A stretch of DNA of 64,000 nucleotides from Isoetes taiwanensis (lineage: Eukaryota; Streptophyta; Lycopodiopsida; Isoetales; Isoetaceae): contig JAJEKV010000013.1 in assembly GCA_021234155.1 (NCBI GenBank), forward strand, positions 16,657,877 to 16,721,876, read 5' to 3'. Under the pieces are notes generated by a model. That model had not been told where the DNA came from. It worked only from the letters and a program-made list of their open reading frames with translations, and did not search any database. Made by a program: the position numbers and the translations under genes. This document shows, piece by piece, positions 37,710-47,439 of the stretch. Numbering within the stretch: the first letter of the stretch is position 1; the number at the start of each line of letters is the position of its first letter.

Positions 37710-39223
37710 CTGTAATAATCGTCAACGAATGAGATGTATGGTAAGTAAATGATTAAGACACAATAATAAAAAAATAATAAAAGGAAAGGAAAACACCTGA
37801 ATCCAAATCAAGGCCCTAGGTTAAACCTAGGAACTGGAGTGACATAAAAAAACCCCCAGCCTATTACTAGACTTTAGCCTTACCATTTCCTCTTTAGGAA
37901 ATTTAAGGAAGCCCAATTAGCAGCCTTAGAAGAGAGCAGGTGTATCTTTACTTCTAAGCCAAGATTTGGACCATTTTCTTACTATAACAAGTCCCATTAT
38001 ATGACAAAAAACTATAAGCATATCCGAGACTTGGTATTTTGAATCCGTTAAGAAAATTTCTATGCCATGTAAATCATACAATGTTTTTGAGACAAATTTG
38101 ACTTAAAAACATATTCTTATCGTAAATATAGTTGACTAATGTACTTTTTACAAGTTACGTTATACGAAACTAGGAGTAATAGTAGACAAAGCAAAGCTAA
38201 AAAGGAAAAAGCCATCATAAAAAATGCAACTTGTCCAAATATCTGAAAGTCATGTAGATAAGTCATCATGGCAGTAGCTATTCACAACCATTTCTCTCAA
38301 CCTTATAGTATAAGATGACATGTGCCTATTAGAGAGCTACAGAAAAGTCAAATATATTCTATACTTGCACTGTTATGTGCCAAATACATCTTCCAATCCC
38401 AGACTAATATAACATTCTAAAATATTTTGGAATCAAAACTTACATTCTGCCAGCAATAAAATGTTATTATAATAATAAGATAAAGAAACAAAGCATCCAA
38501 AATTATATCCATCATAATATCAAATCAGTATTGCTGAAGGATAGAAGATAACATCCTTAATACTAAGAACCATCACGAAATATATTTGTGATGAGTTATT
38601 TTCAAAAAAAGCAAATAGAGTGCACCAAGTTGCTCTTGATATATTGCGTCAAAGCATCCCATGCTACCATAAGCAAGACATAAACGAAATAACAGAGAGA
38701 TAGCACCTAAGGTTACTGCAAAGAAACCATTTGAACATTAGCATAAAGGTAAAGCCAAAAGTTGCTAGCAGGTAAGCAGTGGGGCTATCTGGCTTATCGC
38801 CTTTCACCCGTGATCATTTATAAAACCTTATCAATTAAGTGCAGAAATTAAAAAAATACCATTGATTTAGTCTACTTCTTAAGGCATTTCTGCCATGTAA
38901 GCACTGATATCATTTATAAGCAAAATTAATATTAGTATCCAAATTATCAGAACATTATAAGTTGATTTGGTAAACTAGAACATAGCTCATAGAGGTTAGA
39001 TAAATAGTACTTATGTAGGTAAAAGATCTATGCCTGGTTAGTAGGGTAGGATACTTTCACACATAAAGGCGTGACAAAAACCTATTATCTAGATTCAGCA
39101 AATCAAAATGTAAAAATCTGTGAAATACACTGGGGTTAGAGCATATAAGAGTTATGGAGCTAGAAAGTTACTTGTGAAACTTTTATGGACCAAATTCTGT
39201 ATGGATCTACACTATTCTCAAAC
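37710..39223 (-). other. predicted intron 1 of the PLE (1514 bp), mostly inside the 5' repeat
   Basis: The donor is at 39223 (minus strand ccaattcag/gtttga) and the acceptor ends at 37710 (gattattacag/gaaata). Exon 1 ends on a complete CAG codon and exon 2 starts with GAA, so the phase is 0/0. The intron starts inside the 5' pseudo-LTR and ends just beyond it. That would let the repeat supply promoter and first exon to the RT unit. Confidence 0.6.
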
Positions 39224-39882
39224 CTGAATTGGTTTGTTGTTAATAAAATCGTCCTGCTGCTCCATAGTGATAGGATTATGCATTGCCATGCTTGATTCTT
39301 CTTGAATACTTCCTGTCATAGCCTGCTTCAAGATGTTTGCAGTATCTTTGTTGAGCTTATCGGGTTATGCTTTCTTCCTCAAAGATTTAGGACTCCTATT
39401 TCCTCTCTTCCTCGCTCTTGATATTAGGATCGGACCCATGATTCTCAAGAGACCTTTGGCACATCTATGAAAGTCATAGATCTTTTTTTCTTTTTGCATC
39501 CATCCTGTCTCTCATCTTCCATTTTCTCAAGGGTTTTCTTGTTGAAACCCCTTTCCTTCTCGCCCATGAAGCGGATAGATGCCCTCAATCGGCCATGTTT
39601 GTAGCCATAAGTTTGTCCAGAGAAATGAAGCTCAGTGTATTTCGCTTTTGCAGGGATGTGCCAATTATATACCCATGATTTGATCCAGGCTGTGAGAGGA
39701 GTACAGGCTGCCTCCGTCGGTTGGAATTCGGCCAGCTTCTCCATTCTGTTAGGGTTTTTAGAAAGCCATTAGGTCACGGGCACATGCCTTTTCATCTCTT
39801 ACCTTTTCTTTTCCTTTTAATTGACTGTACCTTCTCTTGTAAATTATAAAAAAGCCAAGGTTAAGTCCATAAAAATTCATAA
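37846..39882 (-). repeat. PLE 5' pseudo-LTR (right direct repeat)
   Basis: The match to 31516-33552 extends over the full length. The inner boundary is at 'aaaaaaaccccc agcc' and the outer one at 'aaaattcataa'. It contains the probable promoter, since exon 1 begins only about 140 bp from its outer edge. Confidence 0.92.
39224..39744 (-). pseudogene. PLE exon 1 in the 5' repeat
   Basis: It starts at ATG 39744-39742 and follows the same sequence as 33412 up to a shift near 39490. After frame changes it reads LNKDTANILKQAMTGSIQ and MEQQDDFINNKPIQ before the donor. It encodes about 173 residues, basic in the first half and polar in the second. No domain is recognised. A comparison of the two repeats restores most of the frame, so the breaks may be recent or technical. 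Confidence 0.6.
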
Positions 39883-39887
39883 TTAAA

Positions 39888-39893
<6 letters not shown>

Positions 39894-39958
<65 letters not shown>
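39894..39958. repeat. (TA)n microsatellite at the 5' edge of the PLE
   Basis: About 30 TA units lie between the 5' pseudo-LTR and the right copy of the duplicated target. Confidence 0.97.
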
Positions 39959-39962
<4 letters not shown>

Positions 39963-39963
39963 G

Positions 39964-40020
39964 ATTAAATGTATTAACTTCATTCATAATAAATGTATTA
40001 TTATTATTTTTTTCAATTTA
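39964..40020. repeat. 57-bp duplicated target flanking the PLE (right copy)
   Basis: Exact match to 31448-31504; see the left copy. Confidence 0.85.
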
Positions 40021-40459
40021 TAAAAAAAAAAATTTAATACACGTAAGCAACGTCGTTAAACGACGTTGCTTACGTGGGTCGCCACGCCGCCAACGGCTGG
40101 CCGGGTAACGCCGCCGCCGCCGCCGGCCGCGTGGCTGCCATTGCGATGACGCCGTTAAACGACGTCAAACTTCGTGGGTCGCCACGCCGAACCCGCTTTT
40201 GCTTTCGCCGACGCCACGCTTCCCCGCCGCGGCCAGCGTGGCGACCGCATGTGCGCGGCATCGTTGAACGACGCCACGCCGTCGCTTTAAAACGGCGCCG
40301 CTACACGGCAGAGATAGCGACGCTGCGTCCCGTCGTAAAAAACGGCGCGTAAACGTCGTTATAGGCGCCGCTCATCGACTTTTTTGGCGCCGTTCATCGA
40401 CGCTCAACGACGCCCGACGCCGTAATAGACGCCGTAAATAGGGGCAATTTTTTGTAGTG
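40021..40459. mobile_element. right end of the split DNA transposon, CACTA-like terminus
   Basis: Dense acgacg/cgtcgt/gacgccgt words make up a subterminal repeat block. It ends in ttttttgtagtg at 40448-40459, which is the reverse complement of the cactacaaaaaa terminus common in plant CACTA (En/Spm) elements. The matching left terminus is not evident, so the class is not proven. No transposase is visible between the halves, so the element was probably non-autonomous. Confidence 0.6.
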
Positions 40460-41568
40460 AGTCGGGTTAAGTGTTAGTGAATTTAATGTGTGTTTGTAGC
40501 ATCTTCAATAAATAGAATTTGACTTAGTTGCCACGTTGACTCCCTATTTCTAGGATATCTAGAAAGGAGCTAGAGTCTAGACCTATCCAGGTCACTCCAT
40601 GTGTAGAGTATTGGAAACCCGGCCCCCAACCAAAAAAAAAAAAAAAAAAAAAAAAAAAGGGGATCATGTGGAGGAAGGTAGAAAAGACACATATCAGGGG
40701 AGGAATATCTCCGACTTGAAGGCCTATATCAGCATTAGGGGCAAGATCAAGGAGGATGATAGTCGGTTTGAACAGGAGTTCCAGATCCAAAAATGCCTGG
40801 AAATCCAAGGAAGGACGACTTCAACGTTTCAGCCAAGTAGTTTGAGACTCGAGTGGACCTGACTAAAAGGACGGAGGAGCCGACCTAGCCAACAATCACT
40901 AACCCCTCAAAGGCAACTCGGAGGAGCAATGGTGTGTGCAATGGGGACAACCACACTTTTAGGCACTGGGGAGGCATCTCGCAATGAAGCAAAGTCCAAG
41001 CAATAGGAGTCATGCTCAAAAATTCAACCTGCAGAGGAATGACACTGTCTACCTGACGATCGCATCTCAGAGCTTCGAAGGCATGCAAGAATGCCCAACT
41101 GCAACATCAACCTTGCAACGGCACTACACATCTCCAACCTTGCAACGGCATATCACATATAGGGATGCTGAGGGGTCACGACACTCCACATGACAAACAC
41201 ATTAAGGAGGAGCAATTTCCACTCAAGGGTTCACATCGAGGAACGTTTTCTGCGACTTGGGATGACGGCCTCAGATCAGACACGAAGGTCAATTATAATA
41301 ACGCCGCCTCAAGGAACCCCATAGTCAACTAGAACGAGGAATATATAGCAAAACTAAAGAATCAAACACGATAGGAGGAGGGGAGTATAGACATTTAAGC
41401 ATATCCTCTTTTATAAATTAGAAAAGTGGATGAATTGACCCAATATAATTATATATATATGTCTATCATAAGTATCGGGTGCTCATACATAGTACGAAAC
41501 ATGAGTTTAGGATCATGTTTTAGGGTTTAGCATTTGCATCAAGAAACTCCATCACTTCGACTGCCAAA
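40460..41568. other. unassigned purine-rich DNA, host of the LINE
   Basis: A poly(A) run of about 28 bases occurs at 40630-40658. The base composition and 'gaggag', 'caagg', 'cttcgaa' wording resemble 47441-49350 on the far side of the LINE, so the LINE appears to have landed inside one older repeat, perhaps a decayed LTR retrotransposon. No domain is legible. Confidence 0.4.
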
Positions 41569-41800
41569 GGATAAAGCAAAGAACCACAGGTATAGCCAAA
41601 AGACGACCAGAGACCAAGCCATTGGGGTTCTGACGGCGAAACGTTGATTGGCGATATATCTCTTATCTGGTGTCAGATTTCGGCGTGCTTAGGCTTGTTG
41701 GAAAGCTTGTTCCGAGCTCTTTCCGGCGGTGTATAGCATCGGCTGTTTTGCATGTGGGTTTTTGCCGCAAACAGCTGATTTCCGGACTGGTTCGGATGTC

Positions 41801-43544
41801 ATGGCTCTTGCCAGACGGGCTGATGGGGGATCGAGTGAGCCTTATGGCTTGGGGCTGAAGCCAAGGGAGATGGCGAGGAGGAAGAATCCTCCAGTAAAGG
41901 GGAAGGGCGCGGGTCTCGGCATGCATGAAGAGGCGGGGGCTGTAGGAAGTGGCATGCAATTGGTGGCAGAGATGAGGGAGCTCTTGGAATCCCCTTCGGT
42001 TGAGAGGTATGTGGATTGCTCTTCCTCTCAATATAATTCTGAGACCCCAGTAGATTGTGTTTTGGAGACTCCGGTCTTGATCCCATCAAGCATGCCCCCT
42101 TTGGAAACTGGATCTGTGATGCCCTCTTCCCCTGTGCTTAGGAAGGGATCACTTGCTGGTGATGCGCCCTCTTCTAGGGTGCATGTAGCTGATGTGCCTC
42201 CTGGGGTGCCCCTGGATACCTCTCAGGATGCCAGGGCGGCAGCCCCAACTCCTGTGCGCCCGGCCTGGCGGAGCAATGACACTGTTGCTCGCATCACTCG
42301 GCCGGGGTTTTCAGATTGGATCAAGCGCAAGGCTCCGGAGTGTAGGACTGCCCGTGTTCAAGAGGCTCTGAAATTTGTGGAGGATCATCACTCTGTTGAC
42401 CTGCAGGCAGCTCTTCCAGAGACTCCATGGATAGATATTGATCATACCAGACATGTTCAGACCATTGAGAATCTAGTTTCATTTGCGGTATTGGGCTACT
42501 TCACGGGTTACATATTGGACACGAGGAGGTTTAGCTCTTGGCTTGCCGGACATCTGAGGCGGATTGGTTTGCCCAGGTATCAGTCTCTGAAATTCCTACC
42601 AAATAATTTCTTCATAATCATGTTTGAGGCTGAGTCTTCCGTGCGGCAATTGGTTAATCAAGGGGTGGATACTTTGGGTGAATCTTATGTGTTGTATCAG
42701 TATTATACTCCGGCAATGTCCACCAGTTCTTTGACAGCGGTTAAAATCCCATGTTGGTTCCAGATTCAGGATCTTCCTCCTGATCTGAGATTTCTTGGTT
42801 TCTATGGCTAATGGCCTGGGTGTATATTTGGCTCATTCTATTGTGCAGGTCCCCAAGATCTGTGTTGCTCTGCCTGCTTTGCAGCCTGTGCCCACTTCTC
42901 TTCCAGTGCGTAGTGGTCCCTGGCATTTTCTCTTCCGATTGAAGCTTTTGAATGGCTCTGAGATCCGGCGGATGTTTCCATCTATTGTGCTACCATCTGA
43001 CCATGTTGATGATCCTGCTGGTGGTTGTGATGTAGTAGGGGTTGCGGGTGCTTGTGCAGGGGCCCGGGATTCCTCTGTTCCTGAGGCAGCAGACAGAGGA
43101 CTCCGTGGTGCAGTGAGTGGAGTTGGACGAGGTGGCGTGGTTGGGAGAGGTGGTGTGGGACGAGGCCGGGGCAGGCTTGCTGCTGGCCGCCCATTGGATG
43201 GCGGGGCTAGGGGACGTGGTGGCTCAGATGATTTGGTTGTGGCTAGGTCTGAGGACAGGGCTGTGGGAGGGACTGGTGATCCTGGTGGGGATGTCCCGGT
43301 AGCGGTATGTGTTGAGCATGAGGTGGCTGGAGCAGCCCGGGTGGAGGTAGAGACTAGTGCAGCCCATGACTCTATGGAGGTGCCGGGGGGACTTCCAACA
43401 CGTGTTGGAAGTGGAATCTCACGTAGAGCGACTATGGGTCATATTGCTGTGATTAATCCTCTGGCTCTAGATGATGACTCTGTGGAGTGGGCTGATGGCC
43501 TGGTGGGTAGGCATGTGGGGCTGGACACTTCTCCTCCGGGATGA
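41801..43544 (+). pseudogene. LINE ORF1, DUF4283-like with Gly/Arg-rich tail, one frameshift
   Basis: The first ATG in frame is at 41801. The frame is open to about 42805, then continues in the next frame from 42795 to the stop at 43542-43544. Around 42480-42800 the order VLGYFTGYIL, LRRIGLP, FFIIMFE, IPCWFQIQDLPPDLRFLGFY matches the layout of DUF4283, the nucleic-acid-binding domain of many plant LINE ORF1 proteins. After the shift comes a Gly/Arg-rich region (RGGVVGRGGVGRGRGR, about 43120-43180) where many plant ORF1 proteins carry a CCHC knuckle. No knuckle is visible in any frame. The product would coat LINE RNA. Confidence 0.7.
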
Positions 43545-46500
43545 ATAGGTCGATCCTTAGTTGGAATGTGCGGGGGGTGCGGTCCTCTAGTAGTAAGAGG
43601 GCCCGTGTTTCTTTGGCACTTCGGCACTTGCGTCTTGATATTGTTTGTATTCAGGAGCATAAGTGTCACAGGGGTGATATGTCTAGGCTCATGAATATGG
43701 TTGGTAGGCAGTTTGCCTCTATTGCTTCTTCTTCCTCGGCGGACTAGTGGGGGTACTCTTATTGCTTGGAGGATGGATGCGCAGTCCGCAATGACTCGCA
43801 AAGAGACAGGTTTGGTCGGTGGGCAATCATTAAGTGGTTGGAGGGAGGGCAAGAGTGGGGGATTGTTAATGTTTATGCCCCTAATCAGCCTTCTCGGTGG
43901 GGGTGCTTTATGGGCCACAATTCGTAATAAGTTCTGCAGCCCTTGGTGGGTTGCGTCGCTTGGTTGTTGTTAGGGGACTTCAATATGGTAGAGCCAGTAG
44001 AGAATCGCCTCGGGTTCTAGAACCCGTGTTGTGCATGGGTTTGAGAGGGACCCGATGGTCTCGTTTGTTGCGTGATTTGGCCTTGGTTGAGGTCCCCGGG
44101 GACTTGTCTTTCACCTATTGTAATAGGCGCATTGGTGCGGGCGAGGCGATGCTAGGCATGACAGGTGTTATGCTTCCCCATGCGCACTGGATGGTGTGCC
44201 CTCTTTGCGCCGGAGTAACATTCTATCTACCTCCATTTCTGATCATTACCCGCAGGTTTTGTCCAGTCAGTCGCGATTGCCTCGCCCTCTAGGGCGGTGT
44301 TCCGTTTGAACACCCGGCTTACGGCCGATCGCGGATTTCTCGCCCAAAGGCCGGGAGTTGTGGCTTGATACCTTTTCATCTTTGAAGGGTATGTTGCGGT
44401 ATGGTGGCCCGCCTTGGCCAGGGTGAAGCGTTTTGCCAAGGTCTTTGGTAGGCAGGAGTTGCATGGTCTCTATCAGGAGTTGGAGAGGATTCGGGTGCAG
44501 CCTTCTGATGGCATTAGGGAGAATGCAGTGTTGCAGCGTATTGTTGCTCTGGAGCAGGTTAAAGTGCGGGAGGCACGTGTGAAGGCAGCCCTTACCTGGT
44601 TGAAGGAGGGGGGCACAAGTTCGTCGGTGTTCTTCGTGAGCGGCTAAGCGGGCGATATGCAGCATCTATGGCGTCCCTTGCTTTGCCTGATGGCCGGACT
44701 TTGGAGGATCCCGCTGATTTGCAGAGATATGTGCATGCCCATTTCTCAGGGTTTTTTGCACATCGCACTCTTCCCTATGAGCAGGAGATGCAGGAGCTTG
44801 TTTTGGGGGCTGTTAAGCCATCTATTTTGCCTCACCAAAGATGAGAGCTTGGAGCGGGGAGCTCTCGAGAGGGATTTAGCGGCGGCATGTATGTGCATGG
44901 CCAAGGATAAATGTCCTGGGCTGGATGGCATCCCTGTGGAGTTCTTTCAGACTTATTGGGAGTGGGCTGGTGAGTCGGTGTACCAGGTGTACCTTGAGTT
45001 GCTGCAGTCTTCTCAAATGGATAGGATCTTGAATACCGCATGCATTTCCTTGATTCCTAAGGTTAAGCAGCCTTCTACTATTAATGATTGGAGGCCTATC
45101 TCCTTGTTGTCCTCTGTGTATAAGATTATTGCGAAAGCCCTGGCGGCAGAGAAGCCGGGCCGGTGTTGACTTCTTCCATTGGTAAGGTCTGCGACCGGGT
45201 TTGTCCCCTCGGAGGAACATTTTGACTAATGTTGCCGTAGCTTATGAGGGCCTTTATTGGGCCAGAAGAACAGGGCAAGGCATTGCCTATCTTAAGCTTG
45301 ACTTTGCCAAAGCTTACGATAGTGTCCGTTGGGAGTTATTGTCTGCCATGATGTTAGCGTTGGGTCATGGTCCACGCTTTCAGAGACGATCATGAAGCCG
45401 CATAGGTCGGCCAAGACTCTACGGTGCCAGGGTGAACTCCTTAGGCAGAGGGGTGCGTCAGGGGTGCCCTTTGGCGCCGTTTTTGTTTACGATTGTGGCG
45501 GAGGCACTGTCTCAGTTGTTTTTGGCTGCAGTGGAGGAGGGAGTGGTGGATGGGCTTCGGATGCAGGATGGTAGCCAGCAGATTATTAACCAGTTTGCCG
45601 ATGACACTTTCCTCTTCTTGGTGGCAGAAGAGAGGAATTTGCAGAATGTGAAGGGTTTGTTGGATACTTTCTCCTTGGCCTCAGGCATTCTTCTGAATTG
45701 GGGTAAGTGCTCCGCATTATGGGCCCAGCTGACTCCGCCTCCCCCTTGTTTGGCTCTATTCCCTTGGAAGGTGCTTCCAGGTAATGTGTGTACTAAGCTG
45801 TTGGGTATTCCCTTTGGAGGGGATGTTTCCATGGGGAGGGTGTGGGATGAGATTTTGCAGGGGTTGCAGAAACACCTCAATTGGTGGAAGGGTAGCAAGT
45901 TGTCCATGGCGGGTAGGATCACTATTGCCAAGTCAGTACTTTGTAGCACTCATGTGTATACAGCATCTGCGATGCTAGCTCCTGAGGGTAAGATACAGGC
46001 TTTGGATAAGATTGTTCGAAATTTTGTGTGGGGCGGGGATGATGAAGGGGCGGTTGTTAAAGTGGCTTGGTGGAAGTGTCTCCGCCCCCGGGAGGATGGG
46101 GGCTTGGCCATTCTGGATTTAGCGCTGCATAGTAAGGTGTTGGTCTCCAAGTTTGTTTGGAGCATTCTGCAGGATGGAGCATCTTCTCCGGGTCTTGTGT
46201 TTTTGTTGCGATCTCTTAGCCATTGTGTGGCGTTTGGGAAGCCATCCGTGCATGTGGAGCTGCCACGGCACGCTGTTGTATGATCTCCGGCCTTTCCCAC
46301 ATGCATCCCCTTTTCTCACAGGAGTGTTGCGGGCTTGGGATCATGTGCGTGTGCTCTTCCAGCTAGATTATGCCTCAGTTTATCACCACTCTTCTCCTTT
46401 CTTGTGGGTTCCTTTACCCCCTGCGCACTTGCCCTTGGCTGCCACTGTGCATGCTCGGACGCAGGCCCGTTGGAGGCGAGCTGTTGTGCTCACCTTGGAG

Positions 46501-47019
46501 GATTGGTATTGGGGTGGTCAGCTAGCTTCGTGGGAGTTCTTTCGAGCTCGCTTTCGCCTGAGGGGCAGTGACCGGGCTATCTGGGAGCACGTGGCGGGGA
46601 GTATTCCGCTACACATACCTATAGTCCCTCAGGATGATGTGGTGGTGCAGGTTTGGAAGGTTCATCCGGATGTTGTGTCTTCTTGCTTTGTGCGGTCTTC
46701 TTACCGGGTGCTGGCTATTCATGACACACTGCCCCCTTCAGGCAAGTGGTCTCTGCAGCTTCCGGGTTCTCGATGGCGCTCGGTTTGGACGTGGACATGG
46801 AGCTCACTTCCTCCACCAAAGGTTAGGGTGCTTCTGTGGCAGATGGTGCACCATTGTATCAGGGTGAATGCCCTTGTGAGTCGGTTTAGGCCGGGTGTGA
46901 GCCCTCTCTGTCCTTGTTGTGGCCTTCATCGTGAGACTGTGGAGCATTGTGCGGTTTTATGCCCTCACTTGCGGCTGCACGGGATTGGGTTAAGGCTCGC
47001 TTCAGGTGAGATTGACTAG
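43541..47019 (+). pseudogene. LINE ORF2: AP endonuclease, RT, zf-RVT; several frameshifts
   Basis: It starts at ATG 43541, overlapping the ORF1 stop as ATGA. The endonuclease part shows SILSWNVRGVRSS, IVCIQEHK, NVYAPNQPSRW, LLGDFNMVEP and a SDHYP word near 44237. The RT part shows LIPKVKQPSTINDWRPISLL (45050-45110), LKLDFAKAYDSV (motif A, 45293-45330), GVRQGCPLAPFLFTIV (motif B, 45450-45500) and NQFADDTFLFL (motif C, 45590-45622). The C-terminal zf-RVT part (about 46780-46960) shows KVRVLLWQMVHHCI and CPCCGLHRETVEHC. Frame changes occur near 43745, 43975, 44640, 45165 and elsewhere. It would nick target DNA and prime reverse transcription. Confidence 0.88.
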
Positions 47020-47439
47020 CCGCCATTGCTACTTCATGTGTATCCCGGTGCTTGGCGCTCTTGCTTATGCGCGTGCGTTACATCTGTCGCGGGCTTGGTT
47101 GGTGTGGCTGATTTGGGCGGCAATGGTTGTGGATCTTTCGGGGATTCAGCCCATGCGATCTCTCCTCGATTCCTCGACTTCGTACAAGCTATTTCAAAGC
47201 TTTTCGGTGTTCCCTGGGTAGTAGTAGAGAAAGTTTGCCATTTGGCGGGACTTCTTGGGTGTTGTAGATGGTGATGGTTGGTTTGTACAACAGTAGAGTT
47301 GCAGTTTTTCTGTGAGTTTGTTGTGGAGTGTCGAGGTATCGCTGTCTCTTTGGGGCAGTTCTCCTTCCTCCTCACTTACTTTGTAACATTACCATTCTTT
47401 TAATATATTGATGACACAGTTCTTCAAAAAAAAAAAAAA

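Larger units (their letters stand above)
31505..39963 (-). mobile_element. Penelope-like retroelement with long direct repeats
   Basis: This is an 8.46-kb insertion read on the minus strand. Order from its 5' end: a TA-microsatellite, a 5' direct repeat of 2037 bp (39882-37846), ORF1 exon 2, the RT exon, and a 3' direct repeat (33552-31516). The RT has PLE/TERT-like motifs: KAHKNEYRWITN, ADIMKCYENIP, KGIPMGFST, FARYIDD. The repeats lack TG..CA ends, and no tRNA primer-binding site lies inside the 5' copy, so they are better viewed as PLE pseudo-LTRs than as LTRs. No GIY-YIG endonuclease is visible, which places it with or near endonuclease-deficient PLEs unless the nuclease is cryptic. It is interrupted by stops and frameshifts. 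Confidence 0.8.
41569..47439 (+). mobile_element. L1-type LINE, nearly full length, with poly(A)
   Basis: Order: 5' region (41569-41800), ORF1 (41801-43544), ORF2 (43541-47019), 3' region of about 400 bp, and a 14-base poly(A) at 47426-47439. A candidate imperfect target duplication is cttcgactgccaaa (41555-41568) versus cttcgactccaaa (47441-47453). Both ORFs carry frameshifts but the full domain order is preserved, so the insertion is fairly young or the frameshifts are partly technical. Confidence 0.88.

Noticed and set aside
31516-39882. The 2-kb direct repeats as LTRs of a Gypsy or Copia element
   Set aside because: There are no TG..CA ends, no primer-binding site or polypurine tract beside them, and no protease, RNase H or integrase. 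The RT motifs are PLE-like.
41729-41800. LINE ORF1 start at the upstream GTG
   Set aside because: A GTG start is unlikely in a plant nuclear transcript. The first in-frame ATG is at 41801.
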